Below are positions 4,965 through 11,393 of a DNA stretch of 11,393 nt, piece by piece. Position 1 is the first letter of the stretch; each line of letters begins with the position of its first letter. A model generated the notes under the pieces. That model did no database searches and was not told where the DNA came from. It was given only the letters and a program-made list of their open reading frames with translations. The position numbers and the translations under genes were made by a program. Source of the DNA: an uncultured Aggregatibacter sp. (GTDB lineage Bacteria > Pseudomonadota > Gammaproteobacteria > Enterobacterales > Pasteurellaceae); assembly GCF_901873365.1 (NCBI RefSeq), contig NZ_CABFLM010000077.1:1-11393 (forward strand), in the 5' to 3' direction.

Positions 4965-6710
4965 ATGTTAAAAAAATGGTTTCTTACTAAAAATGCCTTT
5001 CTGTCAGTTAAACCTTTCAGCGCATTAAAAGACAGTTTCAGAAACGGCTATACTTCCCGTCATTTGACCAAAGATATTATTGCCGGGTTAACCGTTGGCA
5101 TTATCGCCATTCCTCTTTCCATGGCACTTGCCATTGCCAGTGGCGTACCACCGCAGCACGGGTTATACACCGCCATTGTTGCGGGGATTATCATCGCATT
5201 AACGGGAGGTTCACGCTTTAATATTTCCGGCCCAACGGCCGCTTTTGTGGTGATTTTATTCCCTGTTACTCAGCAATTCGGTTTAAGCGGTCTGCTGATG
5301 GCTACATTGCTTTCCGGTGTCATTTTGGTATTGATGGCGTTGTTCCGCCTAGGGCGGCTTATCGAATACATTCCGCTGCCTGTCACGCTCGGCTTTACAT
5401 CAGGCATCGGCATCGTGATTGCCACCCTACAAATTAAAGATTTCCTTGGTTTGAGCATTGAACAAATGCCGTCTCATTATCTTGAAAAAGTGCAAGTTAT
5501 TTTGACCGCACTTCCAAGTATCAATTGGGCAGATACCGGCGTAGGGATAATTACGCTTATTGTTTTAACCCAATGGCATAAACTACGCCTGTCTATTCCC
5601 GGTCATTTGCCGGCGGTGATTCTCGCGACATTGCTCTCGTTATTGCTGACCCACTTCGGTTATTCTGTCGCAACCATCGGTACTCAATTCCAATACACAC
5701 TTTCCGATGGCACGACCGGCTACGGTATTCCGAATGTTTTGCCTGAATTTTCCTTGCCATGGAATATTCCTGATCCACAAGGTAACTTAATTAACTGGAA
5801 TTTTGACACCATTCAACGCCTATTGCCGGCGGCATTTTCCATGGCGGTCTTGGGCGCAATCGAATCATTATTGTGTGCCGTCATTTTAGACAATATGACC
5901 GACACCAAACACCATTCCAATAACGAACTATTAGCGCAAGGTCTTGGCAACATCGCCTCTCCATTTTTTGGCGGAATCACAGCCACCGCAGCCATCGCGC
6001 GTTCTGCGGCAAACGTTAAATCCGGCGGCGTATCACCAATTTCAAGTGTTGTGCACGCTTTATTAGTGTTGTTTGCCTTATTGTTTTTTGCGCCTGCACT
6101 GTCTTATTTACCGCTATCTTCGATGGCCGCGCTCTTGTTGGTTGTAGCTTGGAACATGGCGGATTTACCAAAAATTATTCAGCTTATCCGTCGTTCCGGA
6201 CGTAACGAAATTGCCGTATTACTGGTTTGCTTAATCCTCACGGTCTTATTCGACATGGTCATTGCCATTTCTGTGGGCGTGTTATTGGCTAGTCTGCTGT
6301 TTATCCGCACTATCGCCGAAATGACCAAATCCATTAGTATTGCAGTGCCGGAAGATTTGGATGATGTATTAATTTATCGTATTAGCGGACCGCTCTTTTT
6401 TGCGGCGGCGGATAATCTCTTCGCCGACTTGCACGAGAAAACCGTCCACACCGATCACGAAATCAAACATATTGTTTTACAATGCGATGCGGTGACCGTA
6501 CTGGATGCCGGGGGAATTCATGCACTCACACGCTTTGTGCAACACATGTTGCCTCACCAACAACTTTATATGTGTAACATGCAGTTCCAGCCACTACGCA
6601 CGATTGTTAAATCCGGTTCACTGCCTGAAATCCAAAAAATTACGTTCACCTCTGATTTAACCGAAGCATTGAATAAAATTCGGGAATTTGAAGGGATTGA
6701 AGCGAAATAA
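4965..6710 (+). CDS. dauA: SulP-family C4-dicarboxylate/anion transporter DauA
   Basis: 581 residues, matching E. coli DauA (YchM) along its length by recall. It has a hydrophobic SulP core at about 35-440, including DIIAGLTVGIIAIPLSMALA, the SGPTAAFVVILFPV segment and FFGGITATAAIARSAANVKSG. A cytoplasmic STAS domain follows at about 460-575. The family moves anions across the inner membrane; DauA takes up succinate and other C4-dicarboxylates under aerobic acidic conditions and its STAS domain binds acyl carrier protein. At the STAS loop the sequence is VLDAGG, with Ala after Asp514 instead of the phosphorylatable Ser/Thr of anti-sigma antagonists, as in E. coli DauA. The ATG at 4965 gives the conserved N-terminus but has no clear Shine-Dalgarno site. 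Only 36 bases separate it from eda, so the two are probably co-transcribed. Sulfate or bicarbonate as substrate cannot be excluded. Confidence 0.9.
   Translation: MLKKWFLTKNAFLSVKPFSALKDSFRNGYTSRHLTKDIIAGLTVGIIAIPLSMALAIASGVPPQHGLYTAIVAGIIIALTGGSRFNISGPTAAFVVILFPVTQQFGLSGLLMATLLSGVILVLMALFRLGRLIEYIPLPVTLGFTSGIGIVIATLQIKDFLGLSIEQMPSHYLEKVQVILTALPSINWADTGVGIITLIVLTQWHKLRLSIPGHLPAVILATLLSLLLTHFGYSVATIGTQFQYTLSDGTTGYGIPNVLPEFSLPWNIPDPQGNLINWNFDTIQRLLPAAFSMAVLGAIESLLCAVILDNMTDTKHHSNNELLAQGLGNIASPFFGGITATAAIARSAANVKSGGVSPISSVVHALLVLFALLFFAPALSYLPLSSMAALLLVVAWNMADLPKIIQLIRRSGRNEIAVLLVCLILTVLFDMVIAISVGVLLASLLFIRTIAEMTKSISIAVPEDLDDVLIYRISGPLFFAAADNLFADLHEKTVHTDHEIKHIVLQCDAVTVLDAGGIHALTRFVQHMLPHQQLYMCNMQFQPLRTIVKSGSLPEIQKITFTSDLTEALNKIREFEGIEAK
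5505..5513 (-). other. DNA uptake signal sequence (USS) inside dauA
   Basis: ACCGCACTT, the reverse complement of the 9-base Haemophilus-type uptake core AAGTGCGGT. Such sites promote uptake of own-species DNA in naturally competent Pasteurellaceae and support the assignment of the host. Confidence 0.85.
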
Positions 6711-6746
6711 TTTATTTGTAGGGTTCCCACATTAAAAGGAGACACT

Positions 6747-7382
6747 ATGCTGACTCTAGCGACAATCACAACACAACTTCAGCGACTGAAAGTCGTCCCG
6801 GTTATCGCATTGGATCATGCCGGGGATATTTTACCGTTGGCAGATACGCTGGCACAAAATGGGTTGTCGGTAGCGGAGATTACGTTTCGTTCTCCGGCGG
6901 CTGGAGAGGCGATTCGCTTGTTGCGCCAACAGCGACCTGATTTTCTGATTGCGGCAGGGACGGTTTTAACCGCCGACCAAGTTTTTCAAGCGAAAAATGC
7001 CGGTGCAGATGTTGTCGTGACGCCGGGGTTTAACCCTAAAATTGTGCAATTATGCCAAGACCTAGGTTTACCGATTATACCGGGCGTGAATAATCCGATG
7101 GCGATTGAAGCAACCTTAGAATTAGGCATTGATACAGTAAAATTCTTTCCGGCGGAAGCTTCCGGTGGTGTGAAAATGATTAAAGCGTTATTAGGCCCTT
7201 ACGCGCAATTAAAAATGATGCCAACAGGGGGAATTGGGTTGCAAAATATTCAAGATTATTTAGCCATTCCAAATGTAGTGGCCTGTGGTGGATCTTGGTT
7301 TGTTGAAAAAACACTAATTAACGCGAAAAATTGGTCAGAAATCAATCGATTAACCCAAGAAGTCGTTACGCTGATAAAATAA
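6747..7382 (+). CDS. eda: KDPG/KHG aldolase (2-dehydro-3-deoxy-phosphogluconate aldolase)
   Basis: 211 residues, the normal length for Eda. It cleaves 2-keto-3-deoxy-6-phosphogluconate to pyruvate and glyceraldehyde 3-phosphate (last step of Entner-Doudoroff) and can split 4-hydroxy-2-oxoglutarate to pyruvate and glyoxylate. The class I aldolase marks are present: the acid/base E44 and phosphate-contacting R48 in AEITFRS, GTVLTADQ (71-78), VVTPGFN (90-96), PGVNNPMAIEA, the Schiff-base K132 in DTVKFFPAE, and the phosphate-binding MPTGGI (158-163). A strong AAAAGGAG lies a few bases before the ATG. It follows dauA by 36 bases and is probably in the same transcript, so dicarboxylate or keto acid import and pyruvate formation would be co-expressed. 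No edd is in the window. It ends just before the uptake-signal hairpin. Confidence 0.95.
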   Translation: MLTLATITTQLQRLKVVPVIALDHAGDILPLADTLAQNGLSVAEITFRSPAAGEAIRLLRQQRPDFLIAAGTVLTADQVFQAKNAGADVVVTPGFNPKIVQLCQDLGLPIIPGVNNPMAIEATLELGIDTVKFFPAEASGGVKMIKALLGPYAQLKMMPTGGIGLQNIQDYLAIPNVVACGGSWFVEKTLINAKNWSEINRLTQEVVTLIK

Positions 7383-7383
7383 T

Positions 7384-7430
7384 AAAGTGCGGTTAAAAAA
7401 CATTGTAAATTTTCACCGCACTTAGAAAAA
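7384..7430. terminator. Hairpin of inverted uptake signals between convergent eda and mltF operons
   Basis: AAGTGCGGT (7385-7393) and ACCGCACTT (7415-7423) are a perfect 9-base inverted pair with a 21-base loop. Inverted USS pairs at gene ends are a known form of terminator in Pasteurellaceae. On the minus strand the stem is followed by T-rich TATTATTTTAT, suiting the mltF operon; on the plus strand it begins two bases past the eda stop but lacks a T run. Confidence 0.65.
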
Positions 7431-7511
7431 GTTAATGACATTCGCCCATAGGTATCAAACATCCCCCATCTCCTCACATCGAATCCCTATGCAAGAACAG
7501 AGGGAAGTGAA

Positions 7512-7658
7512 CTACATTTCTTGTACCACAAATTGCAAGGCATGACGGGCAAATAATTTGGCTTTGCGCTGCTTTAAATGTTTTAAGCGTAAAGCACGTG
7601 CTTGTTGTTGGTGGAAAAATTTCTTTTTACTCGGTTTTAAGTGTTTTCTCTTGTTCAT
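7512..7658 (-). CDS. 48-aa very basic small protein overlapping the mltF 3' end
   Basis: A short minus-strand frame beginning at ATG 7658-7656 and ending TAG 7514-7512. GAGGA lies eight bases before the ATG, inside the end of mltF, and the frame overlaps mltF by 32 bases in another phase, so it would be translated from the mltF transcript. The product begins MNKRKHLKPSKKKFFHQQQ, is rich in Lys, Arg, His and Gln, and ends in a more hydrophobic ALQFVVQEM. It has no membrane segment or signal peptide. The composition suggests binding to RNA or ribosomes, but I do not recognise the family. It sits between mltF and the uptake-signal hairpin, which suits a last operon gene. It is supported by start signal, position and biased composition only. 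Confidence 0.6.
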   Translation of the reverse strand: MNKRKHLKPSKKKFFHQQQARALRLKHLKQRKAKLFARHALQFVVQEM

Positions 7659-9141
7659 GATCATTTTCCTCTGCAGGCGAATCGGTGCTTGAATTGTTAT
7701 TTACGTCTTCGTTTTTATCACTTTGATTTTGTTGCACACGGTAATAATTCATAATGCTATTCATATAGCGACGAATATTTTCGACATATTGAACGGCTTC
7801 ATAACCTCGAGCATAGCCATATTTTAGGTTGGTATAGTAACGCTTTTCCGCCAATAGCGGTAAGTTCTTTTTCACATCCAGCCAATTGTCTGCATTCCCT
7901 CCTAAACTTTTGGTTAAGCGGCGTGCATCCAATAAATGCCCTAGACCCATATTATAAGCCGCTAAAGCAAACCAAATACGATCGTCATTGTTGATACTGT
8001 CGGGGATCTGTTCAATCAACCAATGTAAATATTCAGAACCGGCTTTGATGCTTTGTTCGGGATCGGTACGATCAGTGATTTTCATGCGTTCGGCAGTATC
8101 TTTGGTCAGCATCATCATACCACGTACGCCTGTGGGTGACGTGGCATCAGGGTTCCAGTGAGATTCTTGATAGGCGATAGCGGCCAATAAACGCCAATCT
8201 AAATTGCCTTTATGTTTCGTAAAGAGCGGTTCAAATTTCGGAAGAATCGCTTCAATAGAATTCAAATAGGATTTGGTATCCACGTAATCAAACTGGCGAA
8301 AATGATTAAAATATTTCTCTTCAATATTGGCAATTAATCCTGAATCAATCGCGGTATTCATGAAATCCAGCAAGGCTGATTGCAATTCGTTAGACGAATT
8401 ATTGGATAAATACCAATGTACGCTCATTTCATCTGTTAAATCAAATGCCACCGCAATTTGCGGTTTGATTTGTTGGGTTGCAGAAATATCCAAAGAATTG
8501 GCAAGGGTGTACGCAATTTTACCTTCTGCCACTTGTAATAATAATTCTTCCTGTGTGAGTTTTTTATCTACCCGCCAACGGAGTTTCGGATGCTTAAGTT
8601 GGGCATCTTTTAAAATTTGCACTAATTCGGAGCTTTCAGGAATCACCAATGTGTCATTAATTTGCGCCAAAGAACGAGGTCGATTTTCGCCTTTGCGATA
8701 CGCCAGTTGCCAAGAGGCGGAATAATAAGAAGGGCCTAGCTGGAAATGCTCCGTCTTATCTGTTTGATAGAAAAGATTCGCCGCGGCAATATCAATTTTA
8801 TGTTCATCTAACGCATCAAATAGCGTGTCAGTACTCTCCATTGACCGCATTTCAAGCTCTACGTTTAAATAGCTAGCAAAGGCTTTGCTTAATTCATATT
8901 CCAAGCCGGATTCCCCCTCTCCATTAATAAAATAAGAGATGGGGTGATTAATCGTACCAACCACTAATTTGCCGCGTTCTTGAATTGCTTGATAAGGGTT
9001 TTCTTCCGAGTGCATGATATGTTGCCACGGAAATACCATATCAATCGCCCAAAGTAATAAGCATAAGCCTGCAACAATACGTAAAAATAAACCTTTCAAA
9101 TGATATTTCTCTTGATCTTGTTTGTTATAAACGTCGTTCAA
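7627..9141 (-). CDS. mltF: Membrane-bound lytic murein transglycosylase F
   Basis: Up to 504 residues, aligning by recall with E. coli MltF over its length. It cleaves glycan strands of peptidoglycan with formation of 1,6-anhydromuropeptides. An N-terminal membrane/signal segment (about 18-38, LFLRIVAGLCLLLWAIDMVF) is followed by a solute-binding-like regulatory domain (about 55-280, starting QERGKLVVGTINHP) and the SLT domain (about 300-450). That domain has the catalytic E326 in AYQESHWNPDATSPTGVRG and the motifs FALAAYNMGLGHLLDAR and YGYARG. The start is uncertain: the longest frame uses TTG at 9141 and overlaps folB by 17 bases. A second TTG at 9099, with AAGAG nine bases upstream, would give a more usual signal sequence beginning MKGLFLRI. 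The C-terminus is a polar Asn/Ser/Glu tail. Regulated with folB. Confidence 0.95.
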   Translation of the reverse strand: MNDVYNKQDQEKYHLKGLFLRIVAGLCLLLWAIDMVFPWQHIMHSEENPYQAIQERGKLVVGTINHPISYFINGEGESGLEYELSKAFASYLNVELEMRSMESTDTLFDALDEHKIDIAAANLFYQTDKTEHFQLGPSYYSASWQLAYRKGENRPRSLAQINDTLVIPESSELVQILKDAQLKHPKLRWRVDKKLTQEELLLQVAEGKIAYTLANSLDISATQQIKPQIAVAFDLTDEMSVHWYLSNNSSNELQSALLDFMNTAIDSGLIANIEEKYFNHFRQFDYVDTKSYLNSIEAILPKFEPLFTKHKGNLDWRLLAAIAYQESHWNPDATSPTGVRGMMMLTKDTAERMKITDRTDPEQSIKAGSEYLHWLIEQIPDSINNDDRIWFALAAYNMGLGHLLDARRLTKSLGGNADNWLDVKKNLPLLAEKRYYTNLKYGYARGYEAVQYVENIRRYMNSIMNYYRVQQNQSDKNEDVNNNSSTDSPAEENDHEQEKTLKTE

Positions 9142-9478
9142 TGATCACGCCAACGTTATTTGCTTGTGCTACCGCTTTCGGTTTGCTTAATTTAAGCCGA
9201 AGCCACGTTATTCTAAATCGTTGTTGTAATTGCTCTGCTACTTCATTGGCCACCCGTTCAATCAATAGAAAGGGTTTAGACGCTACATAATCAATAATAA
9301 ATTCACTGATTTGCGCATAATTAAGCGTTAATTGTACATCATCCGCCGCTGCAGCTTGGCGGGTATCCCACGCCATTTCGACATCAAAAATCAGCTTTTG
9401 TTTGATTTGCTGTTCCCAGTCATATACACCAATTTGTGCAAATACCGTCAAACCTTCAATAAAAATTAAATCTTGCAT
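9125..9478 (-). CDS. folB: Dihydroneopterin aldolase
   Basis: 117 residues, usual size for FolB, which converts 7,8-dihydroneopterin to 6-hydroxymethyl-dihydropterin and glycolaldehyde in folate synthesis; it works as a cytoplasmic octamer. Family motifs are FIEGLTVFAQIGVYDWEQ with the pterin-binding E22, LNYAQISE with Y54, LLIERVANEVAE, and LKLSKPKAVAQANNVGVIIER with the catalytic K99. The start ATG 9478-9476 fits the conserved N-terminus. The gene shares a 99-base divergent gap with plsY, an arrangement common in gamma-proteobacteria, and overlaps the start of mltF by 17 bases if the long mltF start is used. The Shine-Dalgarno site before the ATG (GAAAACCC) is weak. Confidence 0.96.
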   Translation of the reverse strand: MQDLIFIEGLTVFAQIGVYDWEQQIKQKLIFDVEMAWDTRQAAAADDVQLTLNYAQISEFIIDYVASKPFLLIERVANEVAEQLQQRFRITWLRLKLSKPKAVAQANNVGVIIERRL

Positions 9479-9577
9479 GGGTTTTCTATACCGTGAGTAA
9501 CCAAAATTTTTGTGGGCTTATACTACCAACTTTGGGTACAATAGACGAACTCTTTTTACTACGCCATAGGAAATTCC

Positions 9578-10174
9578 ATGAGCCTTTTTGCCTTATTTTA
9601 TATGCTATTGAGCTACTTACTCGGCTCCATTTCCAGTGCAATTTTATTATGCCGACTTGCCGGCTTACCCGATCCTCGCACATCGGGCTCAAATAATCCG
9701 GGTGCAACAAATGTATTACGCATCGGTGGTCGCTGGGTAGCGTTAGCCGTATTACTTTGCGATATGTTAAAAGGAACATTGCCCGTTTGGTTGGGTTATT
9801 ATCTTGGCTTAACCCAATTTGAATTAGGCATGGTGGCACTCGGTGCTTGCCTTGGTCATATTTTCCCCATTTTCTTCAAGTTTAAAGGTGGAAAAGGCGT
9901 TGCCACTGCCTTCGGTGCCATCGCGCCCATTGCTTGGGGCGTTCTCTTTTCTATGTTAGGCACATGGCTAGTAGTTTTCTTGATCAGCGGCTACTCTTCT
10001 CTCAGTGCTGTCATCACTGCACTATTCGTGCCGTTTTATGTTTGGTGGTTCAAACCCGAGTTCACTTTTCCTGTGGCGTTAGTCTGCTGTTTACTCATCT
10101 ATCGCCATCATGAAAACATCCAACGCCTCTGGCGCGGACAGGAAGATAAAATGTGGAGTAAGTTAAAAAAATAA
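9578..10174 (+). CDS. plsY: Acyl-phosphate:glycerol-3-phosphate acyltransferase PlsY
   Basis: 198 residues, normal for PlsY, an inner membrane enzyme that transfers the acyl group from acyl phosphate to glycerol 3-phosphate to make lysophosphatidic acid. The three family motifs are visible: SGSNNPGATNVLR (36-48), GHIFPIFFKFKGGKGVAT (93-110), which contains the glycerol-3-phosphate loop, and YRHHENIQRL (about 175-184). About five hydrophobic segments alternate with these loops. The gene is divergent from folB. A TACAAT (9537-9542) about 36 bases upstream could be its -10, but no clear -35 was found. It is 66 bases upstream of the DMT transporter gene, with an uptake signal in the gap. Confidence 0.97.
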   Translation: MSLFALFYMLLSYLLGSISSAILLCRLAGLPDPRTSGSNNPGATNVLRIGGRWVALAVLLCDMLKGTLPVWLGYYLGLTQFELGMVALGACLGHIFPIFFKFKGGKGVATAFGAIAPIAWGVLFSMLGTWLVVFLISGYSSLSAVITALFVPFYVWWFKPEFTFPVALVCCLLIYRHHENIQRLWRGQEDKMWSKLKK

Positions 10175-10199
10175 TCTACGTAAAACACGGCAAAAAACG

Positions 10200-10208
10200 A
10201 CCGCACTT
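10200..10208 (-). other. DNA uptake signal sequence (USS) in plsY/transporter gap
   Basis: ACCGCACTT, reverse complement of AAGTGCGGT. It is a single copy with no inverted partner nearby, so it is unlikely to act as a terminator here. Confidence 0.85.
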
Positions 10209-10240
10209 CAAAATATGGCGTAAGTAAAAGGAAGATAATC

Positions 10241-11158
10241 ATGAAACAACAACCTGTCGTGGGCCTTCTCTTCGCATTAATCACCGCAATAGCCTGGGGA
10301 ACTTTGCCTATTGCGTTGAAACAAGTGCTCGCCAACATGAATACGCAGACCATTGTATGGTATCGATTTATCACAGCGAGCGTGGTTTTATTTATTATTC
10401 TTTGGCATAAAAATAAACTGCCGACAACCGATAAGCTTGGCTATTATGGCTGGTTAGCTGTCATTGGTATTGTAGGTTTAGCTGGCAACTTCTTCTTATT
10501 CAATAACGCGTTGAATTATATTGAACCATCCATTGCGCAAATTTTTATCCCTTTATCTTCTTTCGGAATGTTAATCTGTGGTGTATTTGTTTTTAAAGAA
10601 AAGCTTGGCGTGCATCAAAAAATTGGCTTGGTCTTATTACTGATTGGATTAGGCTTATTTTTCAATGACCGTTTAGCTATTTTCACTGAACTAAACACCT
10701 ACTCCACTGGAGTTTTTATCAGTATTAGTGCTGCTTTAGTTTGGGTCGTCTATGGCATGGCGCAAAAATTAATGCTTCGTAAATTTAGCTCACAGCAAAT
10801 TCTATTTATGATTTACTTGGGTTGCGTCTTTGTATTTATGCCCTTTACTGAATTTTCTCAAGTCGAAAACCTTACACCATTTACATTTGGATGTTTTATT
10901 TATTGCTGCCTCAACACGCTCTTCGGTTATGGTGCCTATGCCGAAGCGCTCAACCGGTGGGAAGTATCGAAAGTTAGCGTAGTTATCACTTTGGTGCCGT
11001 TATTCACCATTTTATTTTCCCACTTAGCTCACTACATTGATCCCTCAGATTTTATTGCCCCTGAACTCAATACTATTAGCTATATTGGTGCATTAATTGT
11101 TGTTTGTGGTGCGGTTTTATCGGCTATAGGACATAAATTATTTGCTTATCGCGCATAA
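10241..11158 (+). CDS. EamA/DMT-family inner membrane transporter
   Basis: 305 residues with about ten hydrophobic segments arranged as two EamA repeats (about 5-140 and 150-298), the usual drug/metabolite transporter layout. Marks are FALITAIAWGTLPIALK with the WG of the first segment, RFITASVVLF, ALNYIEPSIAQIFIPLSS, VFKEKLGVHQKIGLVLLLIGLGL and, in the second repeat, ISAALVWVVYGMAQK and the ALNRWEVSKVSVVITLVPLF segment. DMT proteins export amino acids, nucleotide derivatives or other metabolites; the substrate here cannot be told. It resembles the uncharacterised H. influenzae EamA transporters. The ATG has AAGGAAG about eight bases upstream. It ends before the hairpin shared with convergent tuf. 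Confidence 0.93.
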   Translation: MKQQPVVGLLFALITAIAWGTLPIALKQVLANMNTQTIVWYRFITASVVLFIILWHKNKLPTTDKLGYYGWLAVIGIVGLAGNFFLFNNALNYIEPSIAQIFIPLSSFGMLICGVFVFKEKLGVHQKIGLVLLLIGLGLFFNDRLAIFTELNTYSTGVFISISAALVWVVYGMAQKLMLRKFSSQQILFMIYLGCVFVFMPFTEFSQVENLTPFTFGCFIYCCLNTLFGYGAYAEALNRWEVSKVSVVITLVPLFTILFSHLAHYIDPSDFIAPELNTISYIGALIVVCGAVLSAIGHKLFAYRA

Positions 11159-11226
11159 ATTAATTATTAACTTAAATATAGATTTATCTTAAGCCTCCTC
11201 AAATTAAACTAACATTAAATCAACAA

Positions 11227-11260
11227 AAAAGGCTACGTTTAAAAAACGTAGCCTTTTATT
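11227..11260. terminator. Bidirectional intrinsic terminator between DMT gene and tuf
   Basis: GGCTACGTTT (11231-11240) and AAACGTAGCC (11244-11253) form a perfect 10-base stem with a 3-base loop, flanked by AAAAAA on the left and TTTTATTT on the right. It therefore acts in both directions, ending the transporter transcript on the plus strand and tuf on the minus strand. Confidence 0.92.
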
Positions 11261-11306
11261 TAACGATAACAATTTAATTCTTGAAAATTAAATTATTCCC
11301 TATCAA

Positions 11307-11393
11307 TTACTTGATGATTTTAGCTACCACGCCAGCGCCTACTGTACGGCCACCTTCACGGATAGCGAAACGTAAACCTTGGTCCATCGCAAT
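11307..11393 (-). CDS. tuf: Elongation factor Tu, C-terminal end (partial)
   Basis: The minus strand encodes the last 28 residues of EF-Tu followed by TAA (11309-11307): the visible peptide, IAMDQGLRFAIREGGRTVGA and on to GVVAKIIK, is the hallmark end of domain 3. EF-Tu brings aminoacyl-tRNA to the ribosome as a GTP complex. The rest of the gene lies beyond the right edge. Because gamma-proteobacteria often have two tuf genes, this could be tufA or tufB. Confidence 0.97.
   Translation of the reverse strand: MAMDQGLRFAIREGGRTVGAGVVAKIIK

Noticed and set aside
7256..7477. Minus-strand frame of 73 codons with a GAGGAG before an internal ATG (7462-7460)
   Set aside because: Most of it is antisense to the end of eda and it reads through the uptake-signal hairpin; composition is not protein-like, so it is treated as a shadow.
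8327..8725. Plus-strand frame of 132 codons inside mltF
   Set aside because: Entirely antisense to the well-supported solute-binding domain of MltF, with no ribosome binding site or recognisable family.

Overview
The window looks like a Pasteurellaceae chromosome, most likely Haemophilus or Aggregatibacter. The signs are four copies of the 9-base DNA uptake signal AAGTGCGGT/ACCGCACTT, the family resemblance of the housekeeping proteins, and an AT-rich base composition. It has two parts. Bases 1 to about 4718 are the right-hand portion of an integrated phage-satellite-like element. Bases 4719 to 11393 are ordinary chromosomal backbone.

The element ends at the 3' end of a tRNA-Ser(GGA) gene (4719-4808, minus). 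Next to the tRNA is a complete P4-type tyrosine integrase (3284-4504, minus). Beyond it, a small Ogr/Delta-type zinc-finger activator (3028-3309, plus) is divergent from a tight three-gene operon (2557 down to 984, minus). That operon encodes a P2 gpS-like virion morphogenesis protein, an AlpA-type DNA-binding protein and a 230-aa coiled-coil protein, and it ends at an intrinsic terminator (about 894-926). The 470-base gap between activator and operon is full of short repeats. It also holds a dyad centred about 56 bases upstream of the predicted operon start, the geometry of P2/P4 late promoters driven by Ogr/Delta. Together these suggest a satellite whose late genes answer to its own, or a helper phage's, activator. 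Left of the terminator a separate minus-strand gene (start at 797) with a consensus-like promoter and operator-like repeats runs off the window; its function is unknown and it may be cargo. No replication gene or second att site is visible, so the left end of the element lies outside the window.

The backbone carries, in order: a SulP-family C4-dicarboxylate transporter (dauA) and KDPG/KHG aldolase (eda), probably co-transcribed. An inverted pair of uptake signals then forms a hairpin between eda and a convergent operon, folB, mltF and a previously unlisted 48-aa basic small ORF (minus). Divergent from folB is plsY (phospholipid synthesis), followed by an EamA/DMT-family transporter, a hairpin terminator, and the 3' end of tuf (EF-Tu) on the minus strand at the right edge.

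The four uptake signals all lie right of the tRNA and none was found in the element, which agrees with recent acquisition of the left part.
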